Assembly: GCA_900321035.1 (NCBI GenBank)
Contig: ONUH01000001.1
Coordinates: 186,001 to 250,000 of the forward strand
Length of the DNA: 64,000 nucleotides
Source of the DNA: an uncultured Selenomonadales bacterium
GTDB lineage: Bacteria; Bacillota; Negativicutes; Selenomonadales; Selenomonadaceae
Direction: 5' to 3'
The translations under genes were made by a program, and so were the position numbers. Position 1 is the first letter of the stretch; every line of letters starts with the position of its first letter. Shown piece after piece: positions 27,595-36,501 of this stretch. The notes below the pieces were generated by a model. The model worked only from the letters and a program-made list of their open reading frames with translations, had not been told where the DNA came from and made no database searches.

Positions 27595-28356
27595 ATGAAA
27601 ATCAATCGGGTTCGATTCGACATTTCCGTCGGGCGCAACAAACCGGAAAACATCCTGAACAAGGAAAACGCCTGTCCTTTCTGCCATCCGGAAGGATTGA
27701 CCGACATCCTCTCCACCGGCGAAGGCGGCATCATCCTGCTCAAAAATAAATACAACGTCCTCACCGACGCCGACCAGTTCGTCCTCATCGAGACCGACCG
27801 CTGCGGCGTCGATATGCCCGACTATACGCCGGAACACATGCGCCGCGTCGTCCGTTTCGGCGTCAATACATGGCGTGAATTTGAGGAAAGTGGCAAATAC
27901 ACCGCCGTGATTTTTTTCCGGAACCACGGGCATCTGTCCGGCGGCACCATGCGCCACGCCCACATGCAGCTCGTGGGCTTCTATGACGCCGATCCGTCCC
28001 TCTTTCCCAACGGCCATGAAGATTTCGACGGTCTTCCCATCGTCGAGAAAGACGGCGTCCTTCTGAACGCCGCCACCTATCCCCGTATCGGTTTCGGAGA
28101 ATTCAACCTCCTCTCCGTGCCCGACGTACCGGACCTTTTCGCCGACCTGCTGCAAAAAACGGTCGCCTACGTCCGCGACCGGTTCAAAAGAAGCCAGGAC
28201 AGCTACAACATCTTTTTCTACCATGCGGGAGAAAAGATCGCGGCAAAAATCATGCCGCGCTTCCCCACATCTCCCCTTCTGATCGGCTACGACATGCGGA
28301 TATTGCCGAGCAATCTGCCGAAAATGGTCGAGGATTTCCGGAAACATTATTTGTAA
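27595..28356 (+). CDS. DUF4931 protein, HIT/GalT-like nucleotide-binding fold
   Basis: A 253-residue protein of the DUF4931 family, distantly related to galactose-1-phosphate uridylyltransferases and HIT hydrolases. An early CPFC motif (about residues 27-30) could bind metal. The central MRHAHMQLVG resembles the HxHxQ catalytic histidine triad of that fold. The substrate is unknown; a nucleotidyl-transfer or hydrolase role is inferred from the fold only. It stands alone between a divergent flippase operon and a strong terminator. Confidence 0.75.
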   Translation: MKINRVRFDISVGRNKPENILNKENACPFCHPEGLTDILSTGEGGIILLKNKYNVLTDADQFVLIETDRCGVDMPDYTPEHMRRVVRFGVNTWREFEESGKYTAVIFFRNHGHLSGGTMRHAHMQLVGFYDADPSLFPNGHEDFDGLPIVEKDGVLLNAATYPRIGFGEFNLLSVPDVPDLFADLLQKTVAYVRDRFKRSQDSYNIFFYHAGEKIAAKIMPRFPTSPLLIGYDMRILPSNLPKMVEDFRKHYL

Positions 28357-28374
28357 AATCGAAACCCAAACGTC

Positions 28375-28404
28375 AAAAAAGACTGCCTCGCGGCAGTCTT
28401 TTTT
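28375..28404. terminator. Bidirectional terminator after DUF4931 and yggS
   Basis: A perfect hairpin (AAAAAAGACTGCC, TCGC loop, GGCAGTCTTTTTT) lies between converging genes. Confidence 0.92.
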
Positions 28405-28410
28405 CCATAT

Positions 28411-29106
28411 TCAATAATGCCTTGCCCCGAAAATCGCCGTGCCGACGCGGACGAGGTTCGCGCCTTCCTCGACGGCAATCTTGTAGTCGTGGGTCATGCC
28501 CATCGACAGGTATTTCATTTCAGACGAGAACAACGGAAAATCCTTCAGACGGTCGAAAATCTCCCGCATCTCGCGGAACAGCGGACGGCAGTCCTCCACG
28601 TCCTCATAATTCGGCGCGATGCACATGAGACCCGTCAGATGCACGTTTTTCATCATATCCGCCTTTTGCACGAGGATCGGCAGATCCTCCTTGTAGATTC
28701 CGAATTTGCTGTCCTCCTGCGCCAGATTGACCTGGATCAGAATATCCTGCACTTTATGGATTTTCTGCGCGGCGTCGTTCACCGCCGTCAAAAGGTGTTC
28801 GCTGTCCACGGAATGAATCAGGTCGAAAAGCCGGACCGCCTGCTTCGCCTTGTTCGTCTGCAGATGCCCGATCAAATGCCACGAGACGCTCCGCTCCAGC
28901 GTCTCTTTTTTTTGCGCCGCCTCCTGCACGCGGTTCTCGCCGATGATGGCCGCACCCGCGTCGATGGCCTCGCGCATCGCCTCGACGCCGTGATTCTTCG
29001 TCACGGCAATGAGGCTGACCGGCTCGTCCTTTCCCGCACGACGATTCTCTTTTGCCGCCTCTATCTCCCGCTCCACCGCATGAAGCTGTTCCGCAATATC
29101 ACTCAT
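28411..29106 (-). CDS. yggS: PLP homeostasis protein, YggS/PROSC family
   Basis: A 231-residue single-domain alanine-racemase-fold protein that binds pyridoxal phosphate and buffers its supply; no enzymatic activity is established for the family. PLP lysine is Lys37 in LIAVTKNHG, with GENRVQEAAQK and WHLIGHLQTNKAK following, and SMGMTHDYKIAVEEGANLVRVG at the end. ATG 29106 follows GGGGAAAG; the in-frame extension to 29256 overlaps pgeF and lacks family similarity. Last gene of the rodZ-ygiQ-nrdR-pgeF run. Confidence 0.93.
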   Translation of the reverse strand: MSDIAEQLHAVEREIEAAKENRRAGKDEPVSLIAVTKNHGVEAMREAIDAGAAIIGENRVQEAAQKKETLERSVSWHLIGHLQTNKAKQAVRLFDLIHSVDSEHLLTAVNDAAQKIHKVQDILIQVNLAQEDSKFGIYKEDLPILVQKADMMKNVHLTGLMCIAPNYEDVEDCRPLFREMREIFDRLKDFPLFSSEMKYLSMGMTHDYKIAVEEGANLVRVGTAIFGARHY

Positions 29107-29125
29107 TTTTCTTTCCCCTTTCACG

Positions 29126-29944
29126 TCATCGAATCGCCATGACCGCCGCGATACGCCCGGTCGTTGGGCCTTCCGCCCGATAGGAAAAAAACGTCCGCGC
29201 ATGGCACGAGGTACAGGCGCCCGCCACGTCGATATGCTCCGCCAAGAGCCCCGCATCCTCTAATTGCAGCCGGTTCGCCTTCCACAAATCGAGGCGGATG
29301 GTTCCGTTTTCCTCCGACAGGATCTGCTCCGCGAATTGCGGAAACGCGCTGCGGAATTCTTCCGCCACTTCGCCGCCGACCGCGTAACAACACGGACCGA
29401 TGGCGGGACCGATACCCGCAAGGCAATCCTCCGGGCGCGTGCCGAAAGCCTCGGCCATGGCGCGCACCGTTTTCGCCGCAATGGAACGCACCGTTCCCTT
29501 CCAGCCGCCGTGAGCGATTGCCGCCGCACGATGCACGGGATCGAAAAGCAAAACCGGCGTGCAGTCCGCGAAGCAGAGCATCAAAGGAACGCCCGGCACG
29601 TCCGTCATCAGCGCGTCCGTCGCCGGAATTGCATCCGCATAAGAAAGCCGCCCGCGCCCCGCTTCGGCTTCGCCGACGCGTACGATATGGTCTCCGTGAA
29701 TCTGCTCCGGCGTCGTCAGCCGCTCGAAATCCAGCCCGAGCATTCCCAAAAACCGGCGGCGGTTTTCCACCACGTCCGCCGCATCGTCCCCGACGTGCAG
29801 CGCTAAATTCATCGAATCATACGGCGCCGCGCTCACGCCGCCGGACCGGGCGGACACGGCGTGAACGACCGCCGCCCCGGGAAATATCGAAAACGTCCCG
29901 TATCGCTCCGCGCCGGTATCGTCTTTATGCAAAACAAAAGCCAT
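29126..29944 (-). CDS. pgeF: Peptidoglycan editing factor PgeF (YfiH/laccase-fold)
   Basis: A 272-residue multicopper-oxidase-like (CNF1/YfiH) protein. Members act as purine nucleoside phosphorylase/deaminases or remove wrongly incorporated L-Ser from peptidoglycan precursors. The zinc-ligand signatures are present: LCFADCTPVLLFDP, AIAHGGWKGT (His) and GPAIGPCCYAVG (Cys), with TPEQIHGDHIVRV near the N-terminus. It sits directly before yggS, a frequent Firmicute pairing, and eight bases after the radical SAM gene. Confidence 0.91.
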   Translation of the reverse strand: MAFVLHKDDTGAERYGTFSIFPGAAVVHAVSARSGGVSAAPYDSMNLALHVGDDAADVVENRRRFLGMLGLDFERLTTPEQIHGDHIVRVGEAEAGRGRLSYADAIPATDALMTDVPGVPLMLCFADCTPVLLFDPVHRAAAIAHGGWKGTVRSIAAKTVRAMAEAFGTRPEDCLAGIGPAIGPCCYAVGGEVAEEFRSAFPQFAEQILSEENGTIRLDLWKANRLQLEDAGLLAEHIDVAGACTSCHARTFFSYRAEGPTTGRIAAVMAIR

Positions 29945-29952
29945 GCGTCACC

Positions 29953-31683
29953 TCACCCCTTGCAGACGCCGCAGCGCCGGCACCCGTCAAAACACGGAAC
30001 CGTCGCCTCCAACCGTCCGGCGCGTTCCCATTCCTCATAAAGATACTCTTTTCTCATCCCCATATCGAGAGCGTCCCACGGCAGCAAATCCTGCCTTCCG
30101 GATTCCCGATGCAGGTAAAACGCTTCTTCCAGACCTTCCTCTTTCATGGCGCGGTGAAACGCTTTCGCGCCGCCCATTTGATGCGCGCAGTAAAGCGCAC
30201 GGGAAACGCGGCGGTCGCCCCGCGCAAGGACGCCTTGGATATAGGCGGACTTCACCGGCTCGGCAATCAGCTCGACGCCCTTTCTCCCCGACAAAGTCTT
30301 TTTCAGCCGCTTCAAAGCCGCCTCGATATATTTCTTGTCCGCCATGGGCGCCCATTGGAACGGCGTAAACGGTTTCGGGATAAACGGATTGACGCTGAGC
30401 GTCAGCGTGCCGCGGCTTTCGTTCGCTTCCAGATGATCCTTGAGCCGCCCCGCCAAATCCGCCACCGCGTCCACGTCTTCCTCGGTTTCGTATGGAAGCC
30501 CGATCATAATATAAAGGCGGTAATGACGAATCCCCGCAGCCATGCCGAGCTCCATCGCACGGAAAAGATGCTCCTCGTCGATGCCCTTGTTGACGACGGC
30601 GCGCATTTTCGCGCTGCCCGCCTCCGGCGCGAGGGTGATGGTCTTCATGCCGCTCTCGGCGAGGGAACGGATCATCGTCTCCGTCACGGAGTCGGCGCGA
30701 AACGACGCCACCGACATCGTCAGTCCCTCGGAAAGGATATATTCGGAAAGCGCGTCGATCTCGGGATAATCGGAAATCGCCGCGCCCATCAGCCCGATCC
30801 GTTTCCCGTATGCCTTCGCGTCTTTCACTGCGCCCTTCAAAACGTCAAGGGAACGATTGCGCGGACGGCGGAAGCAATAACCCGCCATGCAGAAACGGCA
30901 ATGCCGCCCGCAGCCCCTTGCCGTCTCGATCAGATACAGATTGAATTCCGTCTCGTCGGTCACGACCACCGTATGGGCCGGATAGTCGTCAAGATTTTTC
31001 ACCCACTGCCGCTCGACGCGTGCTGGCGCGTCCCCGAGGGGACGGATATCGTCCAGCTCGTCCGAAATTTTATAGGTATGTTCATAAAGGGACGGCACAT
31101 AGACGCCCGGCACGCGCGAAAGGCGGCGCAGCGTCTCAGCTCTGTCCGCACCGCCGGTCTTCCCCACCTGGTAAGCGTCCATGAAACGACCGACGGTCTC
31201 TTCGCCTTCCCCGATGATAAAAGCGTCGACGAACAGCGAAAGCGGCTCGGGATTGAACGTCGCACAGGGCCCGCCCGCAATCACCAGCGGCGACCGCTCG
31301 TCGCGCTCCGCCGCCAGCACGGGCACACGCCCGGCCTCCAACATATCAAGCAAATGGAAATAATCCATCTCAAAGGAAACGGCAAAACCGACCACGTCAA
31401 AATCCGCCAGCGAAGACTGCGTCTCCATGCTCAGAAGCGGCGTCCGCGTCCGCCGGTATTCGTCAAGCTCCCGCCCGTCGGGCAAAAAAAAACGCTCGCA
31501 CGCGGTATCCGGCCTGCGATTCAAAATGTCATAAATAATATGAAAACCGAGATTCGACATCCCGACGAAATACGAATTCGGATAGGCCAAGGCAAACCGG
31601 GCTCTGCCTCCCGCGGGATAGAGATAATATCCCTGCTCCCGCGCGAGGCGCGCCGCTATTTTCTCCTTCAGCTTCCAGTTCAA
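29953..31683 (-). CDS. B12-binding-like radical SAM protein (TIGR03960-type N-terminal half)
   Basis: A 576-residue radical SAM protein. The first 190 residues form a cobalamin-binding-like domain (VGMSNLGFHIIYDIL, IAGGPCATFNPEPLSLF, IIGEGEE). The radical SAM cluster motif is CGRHCRFCMAG (about residue 258), followed by the barrel motifs MTLAPEAG-like (ITLAPEAGSAKMR) and MIGLPYETEEDVDAV. The extreme C-terminus has a second Cys cluster, CFDGCRRCGVC. The family is widespread in anaerobic Firmicutes and its reaction is unresolved; the linked TIGR03936 half found in some organisms is absent here. Cotranscribed with nrdR. Confidence 0.82.
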   Translation of the reverse strand: MNWKLKEKIAARLAREQGYYLYPAGGRARFALAYPNSYFVGMSNLGFHIIYDILNRRPDTACERFFLPDGRELDEYRRTRTPLLSMETQSSLADFDVVGFAVSFEMDYFHLLDMLEAGRVPVLAAERDERSPLVIAGGPCATFNPEPLSLFVDAFIIGEGEETVGRFMDAYQVGKTGGADRAETLRRLSRVPGVYVPSLYEHTYKISDELDDIRPLGDAPARVERQWVKNLDDYPAHTVVVTDETEFNLYLIETARGCGRHCRFCMAGYCFRRPRNRSLDVLKGAVKDAKAYGKRIGLMGAAISDYPEIDALSEYILSEGLTMSVASFRADSVTETMIRSLAESGMKTITLAPEAGSAKMRAVVNKGIDEEHLFRAMELGMAAGIRHYRLYIMIGLPYETEEDVDAVADLAGRLKDHLEANESRGTLTLSVNPFIPKPFTPFQWAPMADKKYIEAALKRLKKTLSGRKGVELIAEPVKSAYIQGVLARGDRRVSRALYCAHQMGGAKAFHRAMKEEGLEEAFYLHRESGRQDLLPWDALDMGMRKEYLYEEWERAGRLEATVPCFDGCRRCGVCKG

Positions 31684-31698
31684 ACCGTTCCCCCCGCG

Positions 31699-32166
31699 TC
31701 AAGCCTTTTCCGTCTTCGAGCGCAGCAACTCTTCCAGTTCTTCCTTGAACATGCTGATGTCCGCAAATTTCCGATACACGGAAGCAAACCGGATATAGGC
31801 CACTTCATCGAAATTCTTCAGCTTCTCCATGACGAGTTCGCCGATGGCCTTTGTCGTGATCTCACGCTCCATCGTATTCCGAAGTTCCCGCTCTATCTCG
31901 TCTGCCAGCGCCACAACCTGCTCCGTAGGGATATTCCGCTTCTCACAGGAACGAATCAGACCGTTCAGGATCTTGTTCTTGTCAAAGACCACACGCCGGC
32001 CGTCGTTCTTGATGACCATCAGCGGCATTTTCTCCACGACTTCATAGGTCGTGAACCGGCGACCGCAGGAAGTGCATTCACGTCGCCTGCGGATGGAGTT
32101 CCCGTCGTCTGCCGCCCGCGAATCAATGACGCGGCTGTCGAGCTCTTTGCAATAAGGACATCTCAT
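31699..32166 (-). CDS. nrdR: Transcriptional regulator NrdR
   Basis: NrdR represses ribonucleotide reductase genes when dATP or ATP is bound to its ATP-cone. The 155-residue protein has the zinc ribbon CPYC ... CTSCGRRFTTYE and the ATP-cone beginning MVIKNDGRRVVFDKNKI. The length is typical. Its ATG overlaps the stop of the YgiQ-like gene by four bases. No nrd genes occur in the window. Confidence 0.96.
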   Translation of the reverse strand: MRCPYCKELDSRVIDSRAADDGNSIRRRRECTSCGRRFTTYEVVEKMPLMVIKNDGRRVVFDKNKILNGLIRSCEKRNIPTEQVVALADEIERELRNTMEREITTKAIGELVMEKLKNFDEVAYIRFASVYRKFADISMFKEELEELLRSKTEKA

Positions 32167-34079
32167 TTTCCCGCCCCCTCATTCCTCATGTGTTTCCGCC
32201 GTCTGCCCCGCGGCAGCGCAGACGCTTTCCTGCCGCCCGTTTTTTGCCCGGGCGCCCGCCCCTCTTTTCCGCCCCGGGGAAAGCCGGCGTCCGTTTCCGG
32301 ACGTACAAGGCATTGCTTCCCATATCCGATCAAATCCTCGCGATGCGCCAGCCGAAGGGCTTCGCGGACAACGGGCTGGTTTCCCGGCAGCCAGTATTGC
32401 ATCAGCGCGCGCTGACGCCGCTTTTCCTTCGGTCCTTTCGCCGTGTAAACCGCTTCGCCCGTCAGCGGATGCATCCCCGAATAATACATGGCCGTCGAAA
32501 GCGTTCCCGGCGTCGGAATGAAGTCCTGCACCTGCTCCGGCCGATAACCGAGGTCGCGGATAAACTCCGCCAGCTCCACCGCGTCGGCCAGCGTCGCTCC
32601 CGGATGGCTCGACATGAAATACGGGACCAGATACTGCTTCTTGCCGAGCCGCATATTTATTTTCCGGAAGCGCTCGGCAAAACGCATATAGACCTCGCGC
32701 CCCGATTTCCCCATCAGCCGCGTCACCCGGCCGCTTACGTGCTCCGGCGCGATCTTCATCTGTCCGCTGATATGATGGCGGCAGACCGTTTCAAGGAAAT
32801 CGTCCTTTGCGAGCATCAAATAATCGAAGCGGATGCCCGAACGTATAAACACCTTCTTGACGCCCGGCACCGCCCGCAATTCCTTCAGCAAATCCAAATA
32901 ATCGCTGTGGTCGGCGATCAGGCTGCGGCACGGTTTCGGAGAAAGACACTCCTTCCCCCGGCAAGTGCCGCGCGCAAGCTGCCCGTCGCAGGACGGCCTG
33001 CGAAAATTCGCCGTGGGGCCGCCCACGTCGTGAATATATCCTTTGAATCCGGGAAGCTTCGTTAAAATCTCCGCCTCCCGAAGAATCGAGGCATGGCTTC
33101 TGCGCTGGATGATCCTGCCTTGATGGGACACGATCGCGCAAAAATGGCAGCCGCCGAAGCAGCCGCGATGACTGACGATGCTGAACTGCACTTCACGCAG
33201 AGCGGGGACGCCCCCCTCCGCCTCATAGCGGGGATGGTACGTCCGCAGATACGGCAGGTCGTAGATCTCGTCCATTTCCTCCTCGGACAGCGGAAGCGCC
33301 GGCGGATTCTGCACCACGCAGACCTCTCCGTTCCGCTGGACGAGCTTTCTGCCGCGAATCGCGTCCTGCTCCAGATATTCCAGCTTGAACGCCTCGGCAA
33401 AGGCGCTCTTGCTTTCCCTCGCCTCGTCGAAGGACGGAAGCGTCAAATAATCATAAACGCAATCGAAATCCGGCACGCGATAGCAAGTGCCGCGGACGTC
33501 CTGGATCGCGTCTATGCCGACGCCCCGATGCAGCTCCGCCGCGATTTCCAGGATCTGACGCTCCCCCATGCCATAAACCAAAAGGTCGGCGCCGCTGTCC
33601 ATCAAGACGGAACGGCGCACGCTGTCCGTCCAGTAATCGTAATGCGCCAGACGCCGAAGGCTCGCCTCGATGCCGCCGATGATGACCGGGACGCCGGGCC
33701 ATATCTCCCGCAGCCGGTTCGCATAGACCGTGACGGCGCGCGCCGGCCGGCAATCCGTCCGTCCCCCCGGCGAATACGCGTCCTCGCTCCGCTTCTTTCT
33801 TGCCGCCGTAAACTTGTTGAGCAGGGAATCCATGTTTCCGCTTGAAACGAAAAAAGCCAGCCGGGGGCGGCCCAGCTGGCAGAAATCTTCCCTTCCGCGC
33901 CAGTCCGGTTGTGCGATAATCCCAACCCGGTATCCGTGCTTCTCAAGAAGACGGCAGAGGATGGCCGGTCCGAAACTCGGATGATCCACATAAGCGTCTC
34001 CGGACACGAAGATAAAATCAAGCGCGTCCCAGCCCCGCTCCGCCATATCCTGTTTTGTCATCGGCAAAAAAGCATTCAT
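32163..34079 (-). CDS. ygiQ: YgiQ family radical SAM protein
   Basis: A 638-residue radical SAM protein of the YgiQ (UPF0313) family; the reaction is unknown. An N-terminal B12-binding-like domain (VSGDAYVDHPSFGPAIL, YGMGERQILEIA) precedes the SAM cluster motif SHRGCFGGCHFCAI (Cys-x3-Cys-x2-Cys). Further family signatures are DVGGPTANF and PYFMSSHPG. The tail after about residue 590 is basic and low-complexity, as usual. It follows rodZ by 24 bases and overlaps nrdR, so it lies in the same operon. Confidence 0.92.
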   Translation of the reverse strand: MNAFLPMTKQDMAERGWDALDFIFVSGDAYVDHPSFGPAILCRLLEKHGYRVGIIAQPDWRGREDFCQLGRPRLAFFVSSGNMDSLLNKFTAARKKRSEDAYSPGGRTDCRPARAVTVYANRLREIWPGVPVIIGGIEASLRRLAHYDYWTDSVRRSVLMDSGADLLVYGMGERQILEIAAELHRGVGIDAIQDVRGTCYRVPDFDCVYDYLTLPSFDEARESKSAFAEAFKLEYLEQDAIRGRKLVQRNGEVCVVQNPPALPLSEEEMDEIYDLPYLRTYHPRYEAEGGVPALREVQFSIVSHRGCFGGCHFCAIVSHQGRIIQRRSHASILREAEILTKLPGFKGYIHDVGGPTANFRRPSCDGQLARGTCRGKECLSPKPCRSLIADHSDYLDLLKELRAVPGVKKVFIRSGIRFDYLMLAKDDFLETVCRHHISGQMKIAPEHVSGRVTRLMGKSGREVYMRFAERFRKINMRLGKKQYLVPYFMSSHPGATLADAVELAEFIRDLGYRPEQVQDFIPTPGTLSTAMYYSGMHPLTGEAVYTAKGPKEKRRQRALMQYWLPGNQPVVREALRLAHREDLIGYGKQCLVRPETDAGFPRGGKEGRAPGQKTGGRKASALPRGRRRKHMRNEGAGK

Positions 34080-34103
34080 GCGTTGCTCCCGTGAGGAAAA
34101 AGG

Positions 34104-34943
34104 TTATTTGACGTCCTCGACTTTTCCGTTGGAAAATTTCTTTTCGACGACAATGCCTTCCTTGCCAAGCTTTCCGACATGTTGCCCGTTGTACGTGACG
34201 TCAATGGCCCCGGCGTTGCCCGCCGTGACGATGACCTCTTTCTTTCCGGTCCAGCGCTTCGTCTGGTTCGCTTCCACAGTGCCTTCATAAACGACCTTGC
34301 CGTCGGCAATCGCCTGTATCCAGCAGCGCCCCGTGAATTTCGCCGTCACGTCCGCCTGCCCCGCAGCGGCATTCGCCGTATTGCCGATGGTCTGGACGGG
34401 AGCCGCAGGCTGCGCATTCTGCGCGGCGGCGGGAGCGTTCGGCGTCTGCGAATTCTGCCCCGCAGCAGGCGTTTGCGCCGCGGGCGTCTGCTGCGCCGTC
34501 TGCACCGGTTTTACCGCGGCCGGGTCATCCCCGAAAAAGTAATAGATGCTGCCGATAAATGCAATCGCCACGGACGCCACGGCAAGGAATATCATCTGCT
34601 TCTTAGCGGATTTTTCCACCCGCTCATGGAAATCCGAACCGGAAGAGAAAGGCGCGCTCTCATTGACAAGGGACGTCGTTTCCGGATTCGCCTTCGGAAT
34701 CGGTCCCACATCGGCGCCATGAATCGTTTCACGATATTCCTGCACCAGCTTTTCCGGATCCATATGAAGAAACGCCGCGTAATTCCGTATAAATCCCTTC
34801 ACATAAACTTCGTTCGGCAGCGCGCTGTAATCCTCTCGTTCCAACGCCTGCAAATAAGCCGCACGAATACTCGTCTCACGTTCGACGTCCTGTATCGTCA
34901 ATCCTTGTCGTTCTCTTTCGGCCCTAAGTTCAGCCCCCATCAT
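34104..34943 (-). CDS. rodZ: Cytoskeleton protein RodZ
   Basis: RodZ couples MreB to the membrane and elongasome. The 279-280-residue protein has an N-terminal HTH_25 domain (ELRAERERQGLTIQDVE, YVKGFIRNYAAFL), a basic juxtamembrane stretch and one membrane segment (about 118-137). A Gln/Ala/Pro-rich linker and a C-terminal DUF4115 beta domain (CWIQAIADGKVVYEGTV) follow. Two adjacent ATGs (34943, 34940) follow GGAGG; the first was taken. Heads the operon running to yggS. Confidence 0.9.
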   Translation of the reverse strand: MMGAELRAERERQGLTIQDVERETSIRAAYLQALEREDYSALPNEVYVKGFIRNYAAFLHMDPEKLVQEYRETIHGADVGPIPKANPETTSLVNESAPFSSGSDFHERVEKSAKKQMIFLAVASVAIAFIGSIYYFFGDDPAAVKPVQTAQQTPAAQTPAAGQNSQTPNAPAAAQNAQPAAPVQTIGNTANAAAGQADVTAKFTGRCWIQAIADGKVVYEGTVEANQTKRWTGKKEVIVTAGNAGAIDVTYNGQHVGKLGKEGIVVEKKFSNGKVEDVK

Positions 34944-35071
34944 GACGATGCTTCCTCCAATCATTGCACACAAACAACGCCGCAAAATGGCGACGCTCAA
35001 AAACATATATGTATCTCAGCCGTTCCGTAATAGGAAACGGCTGAACGATTCTTATTAAATCTCTTGTATTG

Positions 35072-35100
35072 ATTGTAAATCAAAGCAGGGATATTGTCAA
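35072..35100 (-). promoter_or_regulatory. rodZ operon promoter
   Basis: On the minus strand TTGACA (35095-35100) and TACAAT (35072-35077) have exactly 17 bases between them. The roughly 120-base leader includes a hairpin with arms CAGCCGTT/AACGGCTG at 35018-35043. Confidence 0.85.
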
Positions 35101-35150
35101 TTTCCTATTAAAGACAACCGCCGACAAATTTTACATTTTTACATTCCGCA

Positions 35151-35179
35151 TAGACCGAACCTTCGGAAAATGATATAAT
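35151..35179 (+). promoter_or_regulatory. fba promoter
   Basis: TAGACC (35151-35156) and extended -10 TGATATAAT (TATAAT at 35174-35179) with 17-base spacing, divergent from the rodZ promoter. Confidence 0.75.
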
Positions 35180-35221
35180 ATGAGCATAGAATTCATTCAT
35201 CAATATGAAGGGGGTATTTAA

Positions 35222-36187
35222 ATGCCATTAGTCACATCGACGGAAATGTTCAAAAAAGCCTATGAAGGCGGCTATGCCATCGGCGCTTTCAACGTCAACA
35301 ACATGGAAATCATCCAGGGCATCACCGAGGCTGCCAAAGAAGAAAACGCGCCTCTCATCCTGCAGGTTTCCGCAGGCGCGCGCAAATATGCAAAGCCCGC
35401 CTACCTCGTCCATCTTGTCAAAGCGGCTCTCGAAGACACGGATTTGCCGATTTGCCTGCATCTGGACCACGGCGCTGACTTTGACATTTGCAAATCCTGC
35501 GTTGACGACGGCTTTACCTCCGTCATGATCGACGGCTCCAAGCTCAGCTTTGAAGATAATATCGCGGTGACGAAAAAGGTTGTCGAGTATGCGCACTCAA
35601 AAGGCGTCGTCGTGGAAGGCGAGCTCGGAAAACTGGCCGGCATCGAGGACGACGTCAACGTCAAAGCCGAAGACGCTTCCTATACGCGTCCCGAGGAAGT
35701 TCAGGAATTCGTCGAAAAAACCGGCGTCGACTCCCTCGCTATCGCCATCGGCACCAGTCACGGCGCTTTCAAATTCAAGCCGTCCCAGTGCACGCGCAAC
35801 GCGGAAGGCGTACTCGTACCGCCCGAGCTCCGTTTCGACATCCTCGCGGAAATCGAGAAGCGCCTGCCGAAATTCCCGATCGTACTGCACGGCGCTTCCT
35901 CCGTCGTTCCGAAATTCGTCAAGATTATCAACGACAACGGCGGCGCTTTGGACGACGCCATCGGCATCCCTGAGGACCAGCTCCGCCGCGCGGCGAAATC
36001 GGCGGTCTGCAAGATCAACATCGACTCCGATCTGCGTCTCGGCCTGACTGCGGGCATCCGCGAATACATGGCGGCGCATCCGGCGGCCTTCGATCCGCGC
36101 GAATATCTTGGCCCTGCGCGCGAGAACATCAAAGAGATCGTCAAGCACAAACTGGTCCATGTGCTCGGCTGCAACGGCAAAGCATAA
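35222..36187 (+). CDS. fba: Class II fructose-1,6-bisphosphate aldolase
   Basis: A 321-residue zinc-dependent aldolase of glycolysis and gluconeogenesis that interconverts fructose-1,6-bisphosphate with DHAP and glyceraldehyde-3-phosphate. Metal ligands lie in LHLDHGADF, EGELGKLAG, AIGTSHGAFKF and VLHGASS; the substrate-binding end contains KINIDSDLRL. Tagatose-bisphosphate aldolases share this fold, but FBA is the simpler call. GAAGGGGG precedes the ATG. It is monocistronic, with a terminator. Confidence 0.94.
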   Translation: MPLVTSTEMFKKAYEGGYAIGAFNVNNMEIIQGITEAAKEENAPLILQVSAGARKYAKPAYLVHLVKAALEDTDLPICLHLDHGADFDICKSCVDDGFTSVMIDGSKLSFEDNIAVTKKVVEYAHSKGVVVEGELGKLAGIEDDVNVKAEDASYTRPEEVQEFVEKTGVDSLAIAIGTSHGAFKFKPSQCTRNAEGVLVPPELRFDILAEIEKRLPKFPIVLHGASSVVPKFVKIINDNGGALDDAIGIPEDQLRRAAKSAVCKINIDSDLRLGLTAGIREYMAAHPAAFDPREYLGPARENIKEIVKHKLVHVLGCNGKA

Positions 36188-36210
36188 AACCGAAAAACAA
36201 TAACGACAAA

Positions 36211-36256
36211 AGGCAGTCCATGAAAATCCTTCTTTCATGGGCTGCCTTGTTTTTCT
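36211..36256 (+). terminator. Terminator after fba
   Basis: The hairpin AGGCAG-CCATGAAA with TTTCATGG-GCTGCCT is followed by TGTTTTTC. Confidence 0.85.
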
Positions 36257-36299
36257 TCCCGGCCTTCCCGACGCAGTATCCAAAATTCCATGGTGATCA

Positions 36300-36440
36300 A
36301 TGAAAGCAATGCGCAATAATCATGCGCACAAATTTGATAGCGTGGATTTTGAAAGTATATGGGACACCTTGACGCAAGATATACCAGCGTTTCGGGAGAC
36401 TATGGAAAAGTTGCTGACAAAAGGGAATTTTGAGGATTAA
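36300..36440 (+). CDS. Small orphan ORF, 46 residues, possibly a gene remnant
   Basis: An ATG-initiated frame of 46 codons begins MKAMRNNHAHKFDSVDFES and is followed at once by a strong terminator (36464-36500), which supports real transcription. It has no good ribosome site, no membrane segment and no family I recognise. It could be a small protein or the end of a decayed gene at the left border of the accessory island. Confidence 0.35.
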   Translation: MKAMRNNHAHKFDSVDFESIWDTLTQDIPAFRETMEKLLTKGNFED

Positions 36441-36463
36441 ACTGATTGTACATAAAGAATCCT

Positions 36464-36501
36464 ACGGGACGTCCGCGATTTTTCGGACGTCCCGTATTTT
36501 T
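36464..36501 (+). terminator. Terminator at the left edge of the defence island
   Basis: A perfect 12-base inverted repeat (ACGGGACGTCCG/CGGACGTCCCGT) is followed on the plus strand by ATTTTT. It lies between the small ORF and the end of the Abi gene. Confidence 0.8.

Noticed and set aside
29164..32415. A 1083-codon plus-strand open frame
   Set aside because: It is antisense to pgeF, the radical SAM gene, nrdR and ygiQ, whose family motifs are clear. Composition is unlike a protein.
34720..34740. Third parS candidate with GTTTCACG in rodZ
   Set aside because: Only half of the palindrome matches and it lies inside a coding sequence without the conserved flank.
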